Source: Setophaga petechia
Taxonomy: Eukaryota; Chordata; Aves; Passeriformes; Parulidae
NCBI GenBank assembly: GCA_024362935.1
Contig: JANCRA010000124.1
Span: forward strand, 1-64,000
Reading direction: 5' to 3'
Length of the DNA stretch: 64,000 bases
Of this stretch, positions 26,207-38,455 are shown one piece after another. How positions within the stretch are numbered: position 1 is the first letter of the stretch; each line of letters begins with the position of its first letter. Under the pieces are notes generated by a model. That model was not told the DNA's origin and searched no databases. It saw nothing but the letters and a program-made list of their open reading frames with translations. The position numbers were made by a program, and so were the translations under genes.

Positions 26207-26404
26207 TGAGAAAAGGTAGGACACAGAAAATGCAAGAGGTGAGGGGGCAGAAGATAAAAAGGGAAGGAAATAGAGGTGGGTGGAGGAGGAGAGGAGCAGG
26301 GAGAGGAGGAGACAAGGGGGAGAAAATAAAGAAGCAGGGGAGAAAGGGAAAGGGAAAAAGGGAAGGAAATGGAGGAGATAGGGGCAGAGGGGGGGAAAGA
26401 AACC
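26207..26404. repeat. Long purine-rich (A/G) tract
   Basis: Close to 200 bases almost free of pyrimidines on the + strand, with many GGGG, GGAGG and GGAAA words. Such homopurine tracts can form triplex (H-DNA) or G-quadruplex structures. The Arg/Gly/Lys-rich + frame (26206-26460) and the Ser/Pro/Leu-rich minus frame (26164-26415) are compositional artefacts. Confidence 0.85.
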
Positions 26405-27636
26405 AGGTCCTTCACATGAATTTCAATTTGATAGTACTAGTGATAGTCCTAGTAACTTGAAGAAGCTGAAAAAATGTAGGTTATGGAGCTGCCAACGAAA
26501 TATGATCATCTTTTCACTGCTGTTCTTCATCCTTTAAAAAGAGCCCTTAAAAATACATTTTTCTGGGGATACTATACTGGTATCCTTCCCTCAGTTTCCC
26601 TCAGAATAGGTGCTATTTATAATTAAAGTGAGGTTAATATGACAAGATCTATTTTTAAAGCAAGCAGAAAAATGCTTTTGAATATATGAGGCTTTTCCCC
26701 ATCTCCTGTATTTGAGCAAAAGCAATGATGATAACTTTATTTACCTTTTTTTCCTCTTCATACTCCTGTGAAGAAATGGGAACAGCAGGTGAAGGACCTG
26801 CTACCAAGTGCTGGGGCATGAAACCTTATCCTTCTTGAAGGTAGATATTCTTCTTCTAAAGTGAGATCCTGTTTCTGCTGAAGACAAAGCCTGTCATTTC
26901 TAGCAGCATCATGAGGAACATGGTCTGTTTTGCAGCATTCAAGACACCAAACACCCTCCTTCCTGCCCTGTTCCTCACCATAATCACACTTTGGAGTTAT
27001 CAGCTGAAACTATACATATCTGTGTATTATTTATGGGATCAAGAGCAGACAGTCTGCTCCTCAGTTCTTCTCCTGCATCTTCTCCTGCAGTCTCTCTTGC
27101 TATCTGTTTCTCATGATGGACAGAGGTAGATGCAGAGGGAAAGAGCAGAGGCCATGAGAGGCGCCTTTTCTCCTGCCATCCTCATTTGGTGCAGCAGCCA
27201 AAAGTATACTTAAACCCTCTTAGTTGAAACAGCCGTGGCAACACAGGACAGTTTGCCCTCTGCCCCCCACCTCTGGCTCAGAGAACAGCTATGGTCATGA
27301 CTGCTGCTCATTTACATCACCCTCAGAGCCCCAGGATGAATTACAGAGTGATACAAAAGTAAGCCACCATAGTAAATAGGTCTCTGGATCTGCTCCTCAG
27401 AGTGTGTACATGTGTGTTGGTTTAATTCATTTATTTTTGTGACAAATGCCTGTGACAAAACACTATTTTCCTTCCCGTCTCTAAATTCCTGAAAGTGCTA
27501 CTCCTCAGCAGAACTCCCCAGGAACATCAGGCAAAGTCCAGAAACCCCACCTCCCACACCTCTTTTCAGAAGGTGCAGCCCTCTTCCGGATCAGGATGTT
27601 TAACCCCCAAAATACCTCACCACTTTCTTAACCCAG
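26405..27636. other. Unassigned non-coding stretch before the LTR
   Basis: No gene or repeat is recognised. The open frame 26911-27129 (72 codons) has hydrophobic runs but no start context, domain or neighbour that would support a gene. Confidence 0.45.
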
Positions 27637-27641
27637 GGTTG
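27637..27641. repeat. Target-site duplication GGTTG (left)
   Basis: GGTTG immediately precedes the left LTR terminus and recurs at 29011-29015 immediately after the right terminus, as expected for retroviral integration. Confidence 0.85.
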
Positions 27642-29010
27642 TGTCATGGTTTGACACTGGCACAATGCCAATGCCCCATGAAAATATACTTCTCTGGTGT
27701 TTGCTGTGAGATGAAACCCAGGAATAAGCAAAACAGGCTCCTACTTAGGGAAAAAAGAAAAAAAAACTTTATTAACTAAAACTACAAAAACTAAACCATA
27801 AAGGAAAGAAAATAAACACAAGGAGAATGAAAACTATACAGAAACACTCCACCACTTCCTCCTCCCACCAAATTTCCAATACATTTACATTTCCCACAAA
27901 TATCCACACTCGGTCTGACACCACCCTTTAGACAATCGAATCTTCAGCTCATCAAGAAGTAGACGGAGTCCCTTCCCCGTACCAGGAACCTTTTTTCACA
28001 ATCAGCAGCCGCCCGGGAAAAAAGAAAAGAAAGTCTTTCGCTGCTATCATCTGATTCCTTCCTTCCTTCCATGCAAAGAGATGCTCTCACCATCCCTTGC
28101 ATGGGACAGAAGTGTGCTTCAGGGTAGATCTTTGGACCTTTTAAGGATGCCTCGTCTCATTCCAAGCAGAGCACAGTCTCATCTCTCATCCCTTGGGACC
28201 TCTTGTCCCCCCCATATTTATTAACCCCCTGGGGCCGGGGGGTCTCCAAAATCCAAAAACTGAACTCTCTTAGCTCTGAGTCTTCGCTTTCCCCCCTGAA
28301 ATGCAGTCTCTGTATCACCAGGAGTCAGTTCTTGGTTTTTTTACAACGAGAAAAGCGTTCAGGAAAAAACCCACTCCAATCTTTCCTCCATTCCTTCAAC
28401 ATCTTTCTCTTTGCCAGGCCTCTCACTGGTCTATTTCTTCCTTTATCCTCCACTCTTATCCTTCTCTAGGAAAGGGAGATGTTCTTGTAAAGTATTCATT
28501 GTCCACAAAAGGGTTAAAAGTTCTCCTGAGCGGCCGGGCTGCCCACTGCCTCCTTCCCCCCCCTTTTCCTCCTTCTCGGCCGTGCTGCCTGCCGCCGGGA
28601 CATGATATCAGGTTTCAAGGTAACAAGCACAGGCTGCCTTCTCTCTCTGTCTCCCGGGGAAGGGGGGAAGAAATACCTCTCCGTGCTCCTTCCATCCTTC
28701 CACCTTTGGGCCACCCTTGGGCCAGGCCAGGCCTCTCTCCCGGCCGCGTGGCTTTCCCCTCCCCCGCCCAGCAGGAGACACCGGGCGGCGGGGAAGGTCC
28801 GACCTGCTCCCTCGCCGGAACCAAAAAAGGGCCGAGCGAGCAACTCCCTGCTCTTTTAACCCCTTGGATTTTTTTTTTTGTGGTCTCAGAGGCGTATCCA
28901 AATGTCTCACTGGCCAGAACAGATGCCCATCTTAAAATCCGGACAGCCACTGGTTACCAAAACATAAAACAATATATCCCAGATGTCCCATTTCCGATCA
29001 AACCACGACA
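27642..29010 (-). mobile_element. Solo LTR of an endogenous retrovirus (~1.37 kb)
   Basis: The block starts with TGTCATGGTTTGA and ends with TCAAACCACGACA, so the ends are a 13-bp inverted repeat with one mismatch and show the TG...CA termini of an LTR. A 5-bp direct repeat GGTTG flanks it exactly. Minus orientation is preferred because AATAAAG lies on that strand about 130 bp from its 3' end (near 27768-27774). No second LTR or internal gag/pol sequence is present, so this is a solo LTR left by LTR-LTR recombination. A 5-bp duplication fits ERVL-type or some gamma-type elements. The part at 28530-28850 is GC- and CpG-rich, unlike its neighbourhood, and may hold the promoter region. The overlapping open frames (up to 261 codons on +) are not genes. 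Family assignment by memory is tentative. Confidence 0.87.
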
Positions 29011-29015
29011 GGTTG
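29011..29015. repeat. Target-site duplication GGTTG (right)
   Basis: Exact copy of 27637-27641 directly after the LTR end. Confidence 0.85.
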
Positions 29016-29569
29016 CTGTGGGATGCTTGCCCCCAAGGTTTCTAGGCACAGGTTTCTTCTGCCTGAAGGTAGTGGGTAAGAAGTAGGTCATCTGAATTTA
29101 TCCTCTCATTATTATGCTCAATGTGAATCAGACATTTCCCTTTGATAGCAGTCAAGGCAGAGCATTAGGAAGTCTGTAGCATGGTGATTCCTCTATTGCA
29201 AGATATGTGATGTTTTTGTGCGGGATTCAAACAGTAAATACAGTCCTTTGTGTGTAAAAGCATCCTGTGAAATCATTGTACCTGGTATCAAATAGCACAA
29301 ACTACTGGTCTAACAACATTTCTTTTCTGTCTTGTTACCTACATGCCTAGTGGTCAGGAAATTTTTTAATCTGTTGTAATTTTGGTTCTGCTGGTCTGTC
29401 CCTTTTTGTTTTTTTTTTCTAGGATAGGTTGGTGGGGAGTTTAACCCCACCAGCTAGTGTCAGCTTTTTGCTTTGCTGAATCCCTCACCATCCTAAGTGC
29501 CAATGATTGCAGCTGTGAACCAATCTATATTAACTCAATGCGGGAGAATACAGACTACCCTGGAGCTAG

Positions 29570-30110
29570 GAACCACAGAAATGTTGAATTGAAAGGGACT
29601 CACAAGGATCAAGTCCAGCTCCTGGCTGTGCACAGCACCATCCCCAAGAATCACACCATGTGCCTGAGAGCATTGTCCAAACACTCCTTGAACTCTATCA
29701 GGCTTGGTGCTGTGACCACTTCCCGAGGAGCCTGTTCCAGTGCCCAGAGCACCCTCTGGGTGAAGAGCCTTTGCTGATAATGCAACCTAAACCTCCCCTG
29801 ACACAACTTCAGGCTACTCCCTCAAGTCCTGTCACTGTCACCACAGAGAAGAGATCAGTGCCTGCTGCTTCTCTTCCCCTCACAAGGAAGTAACTGCAGT
29901 GAGATCTCCCCTCAGTCTTCTCCAGGCTGAACAGACCAAGTGACCTCAGCTGCTCCCCACAAGGCTTCCCCTCAAGGCCCTTCACCACTGTCTTAGCCCT
30001 GCTTTGGACACTCTCTAATTGTTTAATGCCTTTTTTATATTGTGTTACCCAGAAGTGAGGCTGCCCCAGTGCAGAGCAGAGTGGGACAATCCTGTCTTCA
30101 TTGAAGTCTT
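29570..30110 (-). mobile_element. CR1 LINE, 3' part (antisense)
   Basis: The + strand shows the reverse complement of the CR1 3' half: the terminal block ending near 29570, the 'cattgtccaaacactccttgaactc' type block, 'ggagcctgttccagtgccc', 'cagtcttctccaggctgaacagacca', and the part encoding the ORF2 C-terminus ending at a 'ctgccccagtgcagagcag' block near 30080. It is 5'-truncated and interrupted by stops and small indels. The overlapping + strand frames (29457-29777, 29660-29893) are antisense shadows. Confidence 0.9.
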
Positions 30111-30619
30111 CCTACTTACACGCTGCCACCAAAATGTGACATCCAAGAAAAGGAAAGGGCAAATTATATTTGCTACTGTAACAGCATCAAATTTATATAG
30201 CAAAATAAAATTTCTTTCCGTGTAACAAATCTGATAGAAGGGAGATTTACTTTTTTAACTTCAAGGTAAATTTGTCATTCATCTGTGAGTGAAGGAGGAT
30301 GTTTTAATGGTTTATAAACTAAACCTGCTGGGAAAAATGTGAGTAGTAGTGGATTTTAGTTTTCTATTATTGCATTGCTGCAGAAACTTCAGGCTACATG
30401 AAGAATAGGGAATTACTAGAGACAAAGAGCCAAAATTCTTTTTAAACTAATGTAAAACCATTGAAATATGAATGGTTTCAAACTGAAACAGGCAATAGAA
30501 TGAGATACAGATTTATGAGTAACTGGCAAAAGTCGTATTGTAGCTCTCCAAAACAACAAGATAACAAATAACAGTGTTAATAAAGTCCCGATATAAATGA
30601 CATCTAAGTGTGATAACAG
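30111..30619. other. Unique sequence between two CR1 copies
   Basis: AT-rich, no feature recognised. The minus-strand frame 30416-30709 overlaps the next CR1 and has no domain. Confidence 0.5.
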
Positions 30620-31020
30620 CACCAGAGAATCACACAATGACAGAGGGACTGAATGTGGAAGGGACCGCTGGATGCCATTTGGCCCAGGCTCCTGGTTAAG
30701 AAGAATCACCTACAGCATGTTGCCAAGGACAGTGTCCAGAAAGCTTCAAAAAGTAGATATTGCAAAAGTCTCCAAGGATGGAGGCTGCACAATCTCTTGG
30801 GACAACCTTTGACAGTGCTTGGTCAACCCACAGTGGAAAAATGTTCAGAGGGAGCCTCCTGTGTTTTGTTTTCTGCCCACTACCTCTATCCTGTCACTGG
30901 GTACTGCTGGACAGAGCCTGGTTCCATCTTTTTGGCACTCTCCCCTCAAGTACTTATACCCATTAAAAGATCCCTCCTTGAGACTTCTCTTCTGTAGGCT
31001 ATACTGTTGCAGCTTTCTTA
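30620..31020 (-). mobile_element. CR1 LINE fragment, older copy (antisense)
   Basis: The order on the + strand is that of a reversed CR1 end: an 'agaatcacacaatgacagag' block (3' terminus), a central 'tgttgccaaggacagtgtcc' block, a 'cactacctctatcctgtcactggg' block and a 'ttcttctgtaggcta' block. It is more diverged than the copy at 29.57 kb and probably from another, older subfamily. Several overlapping + strand open frames across it (30597-31037) are antisense artefacts. Confidence 0.8.
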
Positions 31021-32185
31021 TCATCCCCAGTCATTAAAATTTTTTCCCCAAATGGAAAACTCCAAACAAACTTTTCAAGGACACATAAATCTCACCCTTG
31101 AAGTTTAGTTCTACAAAGCCGCAGAGTTTTGAAATCAATGAGACACACAATTCACAGGCAGGTGACTTCTCTCAAAGTTTAGAAATTTCAAAGTCTGTCC
31201 ACATCTTTAGCCACCTTACTCATTTTCAAATTTGTATCTGGAACACTAAAAATTTTGTAATAGAAAATTAGGTGAACAACTGTTGCCAAGCAAATGTTAA
31301 AAGGTTCTTGAATCAGTACTTAAATTGAGATAAACAGACAGCATAATAATAATGAAAGAAAAATCTTTACAGTCTTATTTCTGTTTCAAAGAACATTTCA
31401 CAGTTCTCTTGAGCAATCCACAGAGTGACTGATCATTCTTTTCACAGGCACAAACAAGAGCTGTGTGGTTCACATCCTTGTGTTGTTCCAAAGATGTAAC
31501 TCCAGGCTTGGTAGAAGTATAAAGACACAGAGAACCCAAAAAAGGGCAGAACTCCCTTGTTTTTAAGCCTTTTGCTTTTCCAAGGCTGTCTCCATCCAGG
31601 GAAGGGCTGCACATCCTTTTCAAAGTAAGGCTCTCCTTACTTTAGAGGTTCAGAGATTTTTCACCCTCACTTGATCCAAGAAGAGGAATTAAAGCATGAT
31701 CTAACTATGACATGCACAGAGGCACAGACATGCATCTGCCTGCCCTGTTTGTAGCTGAGAATATGCTCAAAGGGCATTAAGGTAATACCCTTTGACCTGT
31801 TCCCCATCACTCTTACTGACCACACAGCAGATGCTGTGGAGTAAAGGCTCCTCTGGGTTACACCCACTACAGGATTGCTTTCTCAGCTCAGACAGCAGAC
31901 AACATGAGCTAGAAGTGGTATCACCCTTCCCATTTGAGCCTGGAGTCTGGAGTAATCTCTAGGCCTGGCTTGTATATCTGCAGACTCCAGAGCAGAACTG
32001 CTGTGACACCAAAAGAATGCTTAATTATGACTTTTACCCATGCCTCTGCCTCCAAGGCCAGATCAGCAAATGCAAAAATTTGCACTAAAACAGTGAACAA
32101 AAGGTCTCAAAATATGCTTTAAAAATAAAATTATATTGGCATGACAGTTCAAAGACATTTCTCCCCACAGTTTCCCATCTTAATT
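31021..32185. other. Unassigned non-coding stretch
   Basis: No gene or repeat is recognised. Open frames are below 85 codons. Confidence 0.45.
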
Positions 32186-32224
<39 letters not shown>

Positions 32225-32239
32225 CTATGTGTGTGTGTG
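32186..32239. repeat. (TA)n(TG)n dinucleotide microsatellite
   Basis: TA repeats at about 32186-32202 pass into TG repeats to 32224, then CTA and a further TG run to about 32239. Compound dinucleotide repeats of this kind are usually polymorphic in length. The Thr/His-rich end of the minus-strand frame is its artefact. Confidence 0.95.
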
Positions 32240-34049
32240 GGATATTCTGCTATAAATTCAGGCTCTCTAAAATCACAGAGGCAAAAGAAATTCCTCACGG
32301 AGTCAAACACAGTCTGAATATATTGAAGTCCTGCTCTAAATAAAAATAGCAAGTATGCCTTTAAAATTATGCAAAAGCATTCAGGAGGGAAAGGAGGACA
32401 AGGGATAGTGAAGGCAGCTGTCTTCAATGATTTGATAAGAAAGCACATCAGAAGAAGAAAATTGTGTCAAGACATACAAGTAAATAAAATATTTAAAATG
32501 AAGCAAAATATTTAGGTCTAGAAGACCAGCACAGGCAAGAAAAATAGACATAACAATTCTATAATTAATTATGTCACATGTATTTACCAAGTGATTCTTT
32601 TTCTTATTTTGGATTTCCAAAAATTTCTTGTTGCCACTGCCTCTAGCCTACAGTGTCATTTGTAATAATTTCTTGTTCCCATTTGATTGCCATGTGACAG
32701 AGCTTGTTCTGAACTCAGTTCAATAATTAGTCACTGCAGAGCGTGGGAGGGTTCCCCATCCCAGGCACACAAGAAAGGTGAAGAGGTAAACCTTTATGGG
32801 AAAAAATCGTTCCATTATCTAAAACAGCAAGAGATTTCTCAGGTACAAACCCTTCTCTTGTTCCTCTCAAACTCACCAGCAAGGAAAAAAAGCTAATTTT
32901 TTCTCTCCTTCCTCACCTGACACACAGTGTTTCTACATATGAAACAAACTACTTAGATGCATCTGTGGATGCTGAATTTGCTTGATTTAGCTGTTGGGTG
33001 AAAACCTGAGCACAGTTGGACTAGAGTCCAGAAATTCACCAGTAAGCACTGTGTTGATGAATTAATTGTCCTGAGAGTCCTCATCTTCACTTTCACTGAT
33101 AAGGCCTGACTGATAATTAATTTCCAAAGTTGTTCACCCTGGAGGATGCAGACCACGACTGATAGAATGGAGGCAGCCTGAGGGGGCTGAAGGAGCTCAG
33201 AGGATGGCAGCATCCACAGTCAGAGGAAGCTCCCCATTGGTCAGAGATTTGGAAGATAAACAGGGAGAAAAGGAAAGTCAGTCCATCAGCTGGCTGAGAT
33301 GCAGGTATGGGTCTCCAATTAACAGGCACATTATCCAGAGGCAACAAGAACTATCTTGTGTGTCTCAACCTCATTGTTGCCTGGCACCCTCACCCTCTCC
33401 TCACCATCCTTCACAGGGCCCACACGGTGCCACCATGCTGTAGATGTTGATATACTGTCCAGGTTGCAGGAATATTGACTGGGAGCTTCACCTCTGAGCT
33501 TAAAATCAACCCAGCAGAGCAGTGAGACAGAACAAGGGCTGGCTTGGGTATTTTCATAAGGGTCTTGCTTCTCCCAGGAAAGCATGAAGGTATTTACCTC
33601 AGATATGGAGGTAAATGCCTCCCATATCTGCAGGAAATAATTTCAGGTTTTAATGATAAAATTAGTTAGGAAAGTTCTCCTACACAGACATCCCTGTGAG
33701 CCCGAGGGGCCAGAGAAACACAATGGACATCAGAAGAAACCAATCCACCTGACCTTTCCTGTTCCTCTTCTCTTAAAAAAAGGACCCCATTTTTGCATCA
33801 CTATGATCTCAAAAATACCTTGTGCAGTTTATTATAAGGTTCCAAAACTATGGCCTGTCATTTACAGTGATGATCTCAGGCAAGATTATAATAAGCATGC
33901 TCTTAGCACCTTCTCTCAGTGTTTTCAGCAGAAACTTCTCTACACCCTTAGTCCTTGTGGAAGGAGACCTGTGATCTGTTGTCTGGCTCCTCTACTTACA
34001 TATTAAGTGTCCTGTGCTGAGTAAGACCATTGGCAATAAAAACATATTC
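32240..34049. other. Unassigned non-coding stretch
   Basis: No gene is recognised. The open frame at 33653-34006 (117 codons, +) has no recognisable domain, and frames at 33.1-33.6 kb overlap on both strands. These are treated as chance. Confidence 0.45.
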
Positions 34050-34095
34050 ATTCTGATCATTCTGATCATTTTGATCATTCTGGATCATTCTGATC
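34050..34095. repeat. ATTCTGATC minisatellite (five units)
   Basis: Five units of a 9-base motif, ATTCTGATC, the third with one substitution and the fourth with one inserted G. It explains the repeated Ile-Leu codons of the overlapping open frame. Confidence 0.9.
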
Positions 34096-37000
34096 CAGAT
34101 CTCCTGGAAATCATGGTAATGCTCAGAAAAACTGTGATAAAGCAGCAAGATTCTTCAGCAACTAAATGGATGAAAATACCAAGAGAAGACAGTAGCTGTG
34201 ATATGAAAACTAGCACTTTACTACCCTAGGCTTATACAATTACTATTCCTAGAGGGCATTCCTATTTGGCTGTTAAGGTAACAAACTTAAAGGTGAGTAG
34301 GGCATCATATCCTTGCAGCTGTATAGATATAAAAATGTGAACTTTCTTCCTGCTGTACGTGGTTATTAAATTCTACTTCATTTTATGCAAGTACTACCAA
34401 ACCCAAGGATTTAAGAATGAAAATGCTATGTAATGCCATAGCTACAATATGTTATAAACCCTAACTTTATTGACTCAGCTGTCAAATGTAAACATATTCA
34501 TTAATGGTGGAGGTAATTGGACCAATATTCAAAATGCAAATCATCAAAAGGCATAAGTTTACGCAATGTTAAAAATGAGAGAAACATTTCTGTGTCTAAT
34601 GTTACCCTCTAGATAACATCACTTCATGCATTGATCCCTGCCTGCACCTCAGAGCTTTCACTTGAACAGCAGTACACTCTGCAGACTCATCTGAGATTAA
34701 TCCTTCAAGCAATGAGGAAATTAGGACTCTATGATGTCCCTAGATATTTTGCTTGAAGCTTAATTAAAGGTTAATAAGAAAATGAAATATTTCTCCTGTA
34801 TATTGGCTGTGCTTTTCCTTCCTATGTTATTTCTATATGGTTTGAGTTCATTAATAAATTGAGGTGAATGCACTTCATCTCCAGCAACTGGTCCAAGCAG
34901 TTTTATGAGGAAATGGCTATCTAGTTTCCATAACAGCCCTCAACACCTTTCACTGAAATATAATAAGCATAAATGGCAATCCATCTTCCAATACCAAAGA
35001 TGTTCCCAGACTGATCACAGGGACCAGTATTTGGAAGTAGATTATTGTATTTTCAGGCTCCACTTCACAATTTCCAAAGTGGTTAAGAAGAGTATGTGAT
35101 TGAGGAAAATGGATTAAATGTCTAAATTAGTTGTCTTTTCACCAAGACAATGTGATTGAGGGATGTCACCTCCTCAGGGCATTAGCCTTGGGTAGTTTTT
35201 TTTCCTACAGGGAGCACTGTGTCTCTGGGCACTTGCCCAATATTACTGGTAGGTTCCAGACGTTGGATCAATCCTATGTCTGCTCAAAAAGTAAACTTAA
35301 ACTATATTACATAGACAGCAAGGCCTGCTCTCAAACATCCTTCACACGCCTCAGTAAAGCCTCTTGCTGGCTTAAAATGTGACCTCAGTGTGAGCTGTAA
35401 ATTTTGGTAGACAGGATTTAATAATTGTAAAGAAGGACCAGAAACAGTGGGCTACAGGATCTGGGGAGAGTTTCCATCCCAGCACAGTGAAGATGGAGCA
35501 GATCAGTTCTCAGGGCCAGGGTGATTTCCTCACAGACCCACCAAAGCAGGTGGCTGACATTGCCCCTTCTGCATCACTGATGAAGAAGTATCAAATATAG
35601 GTTATAAACCAATCCCTGGACACCAAGAATGGTCAACTGGATGACATGCCAACAGGTTTGACTTTCTTAATTTTACAATGAGTTTCTTCTAAATTAGATT
35701 CATTCAACACACACTGACTTTGAGAAACGCTAATCTTTTTATATGGGTATAATGCAGGACTGAGAAAAATGTCTAACAGAAGTATAAGAATATTAATTTC
35801 AATATATTTCTGACTGTAAAAATTAGTCCATTTCATATATTGCATTCCTTTTTGACTCTACCAGCCCAAAACCTTCCCCTGATTCTTTTGAGAGGTCGCT
35901 CCTTCTTACATAGCTTACTACATTTTCCCCAGCCTTATCTCTGTTTACTGAATGTTATATGTTGCTTTTGAAAGGACAAAGGCTGATGATCACATTTTTT
36001 ATTATTGCCCCATGTCCTTAAAAATGAGAAATTCTGTTTCTCTATAGAGCTCTGCACAGAGAGTTTGCAGCAAATTCTGAAACCTAATTTATAATTGGTT
36101 TTTCCCACAAACTGTCTCTTGGGAAAGATTGCTGCCAGCTTTACAAGTCTGTGCTGATTTTGGATAAACCTTCACCAGTTCATGACTTTTCATAAAAATC
36201 ATGCAATATGCAGACAGCTTGCTCAATTTTACCAGAGCTAAGCAGGAATACTTTCCAAAAATTTACCTTACATTTAAATACATTACTTTCTGGAAGACAA
36301 GTATTTTTCAGAGACCTATTCATTGGAAGAAAGTCCACCTTTAAATCCTCTTGCTGCTGTCAAGTTTAGACAGTGAAAAATCTCCATACTTATAAATCAG
36401 TCTCAATAAAAGAAAACAAGCTCAGACTTCTGCCCTCCTTGTGGGCATCTTCATTTGAAATTCTCTCTGGAAATTGCATTAGTTTTCATATGAGAAGGTC
36501 CCTATAATTTGCCTAATTACCAGCCTGACAGTTTTACATGGAGCTTATATGCAGAAAATGAAAGGAATGATGAGGGAAATTCATGGAAGGGTTTTTATTT
36601 CCCCTGACAGAAATATCATCTCCGCCTGATTTGCATGTTAACATTACACATCACCCTCCAAATCTTATTGGTGGAAATATATCCGCTCTCATCTATTCCC
36701 ATGAAAACAGAAAACAAGGATTGACATTTGTTCATCTTGTTCCAGCAAAGCAGCTCCAAAAATAGTGAATTTAGGTCAGACTAAGATATTGCCTGTCATA
36801 GAAAAATTCAGCCTTCTTAAATCACAGTTAGAAGAGAAACATGATTGCATTTCTACATCTTAAAAAAAAAAGAAAGAGACACTCTAGGACTTACAGTTAA
36901 AGAGATAGTTGCCCTCCCTTTTTTTTGGACATGTCTCAGTCAGAGCCTGAGACACAGAAACAGTTGGGTCTTGCTAATGAGTTGTTGCCATGTCCAGGTG

Positions 37001-37823
37001 GCCATTCCTTAACCAGATTTGTAAGAGTGCCTTTCAGTACGCAACCACTGTCAGTACTTGAATTTTCAGGAAGGCTGATGTATTGTAAAGCTGTAGGATC
37101 TTCTGAGGCTCCTGTGCTCAAGACTAATGAATAGCATCCTGAATAATTACAAGTTACTTGGAAAATTCTCCAGTGACCCCCGTCTTAATTTCTCCCTCTT
37201 TAAAACCCACGGTACAGTCACCCACACATGAAGTGTTTGAGCACTTCCATTGAAGAAGAGAGTGCAAGTGCAGAGGTCTGTACTACTGATCCCTTGATAC
37301 TCATTGATAGCACATTTACAAATCTATAAACAATTGATTCAGTCACAATATCAAGGCTAATGGGCTTTTTTGCATTACAGCACTACATCTAGTAACAGAC
37401 AAACATCTTGTATGAACAAAAATGGCATGGACTCATCTTTTTCAATAAACTTTACCCATTTTATTTTAACTGGGTACTATATGGCTGGTATATGCACAGA
37501 AATTAGGAACTTAAAAGTCTGTATTCTGGGCTAAAAAAGAAAAAGGGCCCTGAAGGGCCATGTAACTTCACATAGTTGAAATTGTTTGGCATCTCAGCTT
37601 CTGTGCTGCCTCGTGTGTTCTGTTTAAAGTGCTGTGTTTGTCTCTTCAGCACTATCATTTTCATAGGTAACCAAGACACAATGGAATAATTTTCCCCCAC
37701 ATATAATACAAAGTGAAAATTTCAGCTATACAGTCAACAGTTTTCAGATTTCCTGATTTTTTGAGTGCTTAATTATAAAACTTATTCAAATACATATATT
37801 TTTACGGAGAATATGATATTCTA

Positions 37824-37877
37824 ATTCTATCTAATATTTTACTCTTTCTTCTCATTCTATCTAATATTTTACTCTTT
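37824..37877. repeat. 24-bp direct repeat with 30-bp period (two copies)
   Basis: A 24-base segment at 37824-37847 recurs exactly at 37854-37877 after six further bases. Local slippage-type duplication in AT-rich sequence. Confidence 0.9.
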
Positions 37878-38414
37878 TCTGTAACAGAAATTTACAGTCA
37901 GTTCTTTTAAATGTAGAGTGTGTATTTAATAGGAAAGGGATTGCAGATACCTTCTATTTCTTGACATAGACAGCGCTAGCAACATTCAGAATCTCAAAGT
38001 GAAATATTCAAGCCAACTCAACAATAATACTTTAAGTATAATATACGTCATTTACATTCTTCCCTGAGGGAGTTAGAAACACAAATACCATCTTAATTAA
38101 TTCATAAAAGATAGATTTAGTGTTATAGCTAAATGTATCTGCAAAGTGTCACTTGAGAAAATACAGGCAAGTGTCATTACACAGGGGCATCTATTGTGCT
38201 AGAGAATAATTTTAAAAAATCTTCAAGTTTGAGTCATATACAGCATCACGGAAAGTGCTGATACCAGTTTATATTCAGTACCCAAAACTGTTCCAAAAGA
38301 GAGCCTAAAATAGACTTAATGTATACTTTCAGAACACCTTTTCTGTTTTATATCTAAATAAATGGGTAAAAGGAAGGTAATTTAAGCATAATCTGTACCA
38401 TGACTTCAGTCTCT

Positions 38415-38455
38415 GAAATAATTATACATATGTTGAAAATAATTATGCATATGTA
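38415..38455. repeat. Imperfect 20-21 bp tandem repeat
   Basis: A GAAATAATTATACATATGTT-like unit is followed directly by a second copy with one substitution and one inserted A. AT-rich, includes octamer-like ATGCATAT. No function is evident. Confidence 0.75.

Noticed and set aside
27642..29010. DNA transposon with 13-bp terminal inverted repeats
   Set aside because: TG...CA ends, a polyadenylation signal near one end and resemblance to known avian LTR ends fit a solo LTR better, and no transposase remnant is present.
28301..29086. 261-codon + strand open frame, the longest in the window
   Set aside because: It runs antisense through the solo LTR and out past its end. The openness comes from the GC-rich LTR core.
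34050..34095. Short regular repeats considered as a CRISPR-like array
   Set aside because: Units are 9-10 bases with no spacers. It is an ordinary minisatellite in a vertebrate genome.
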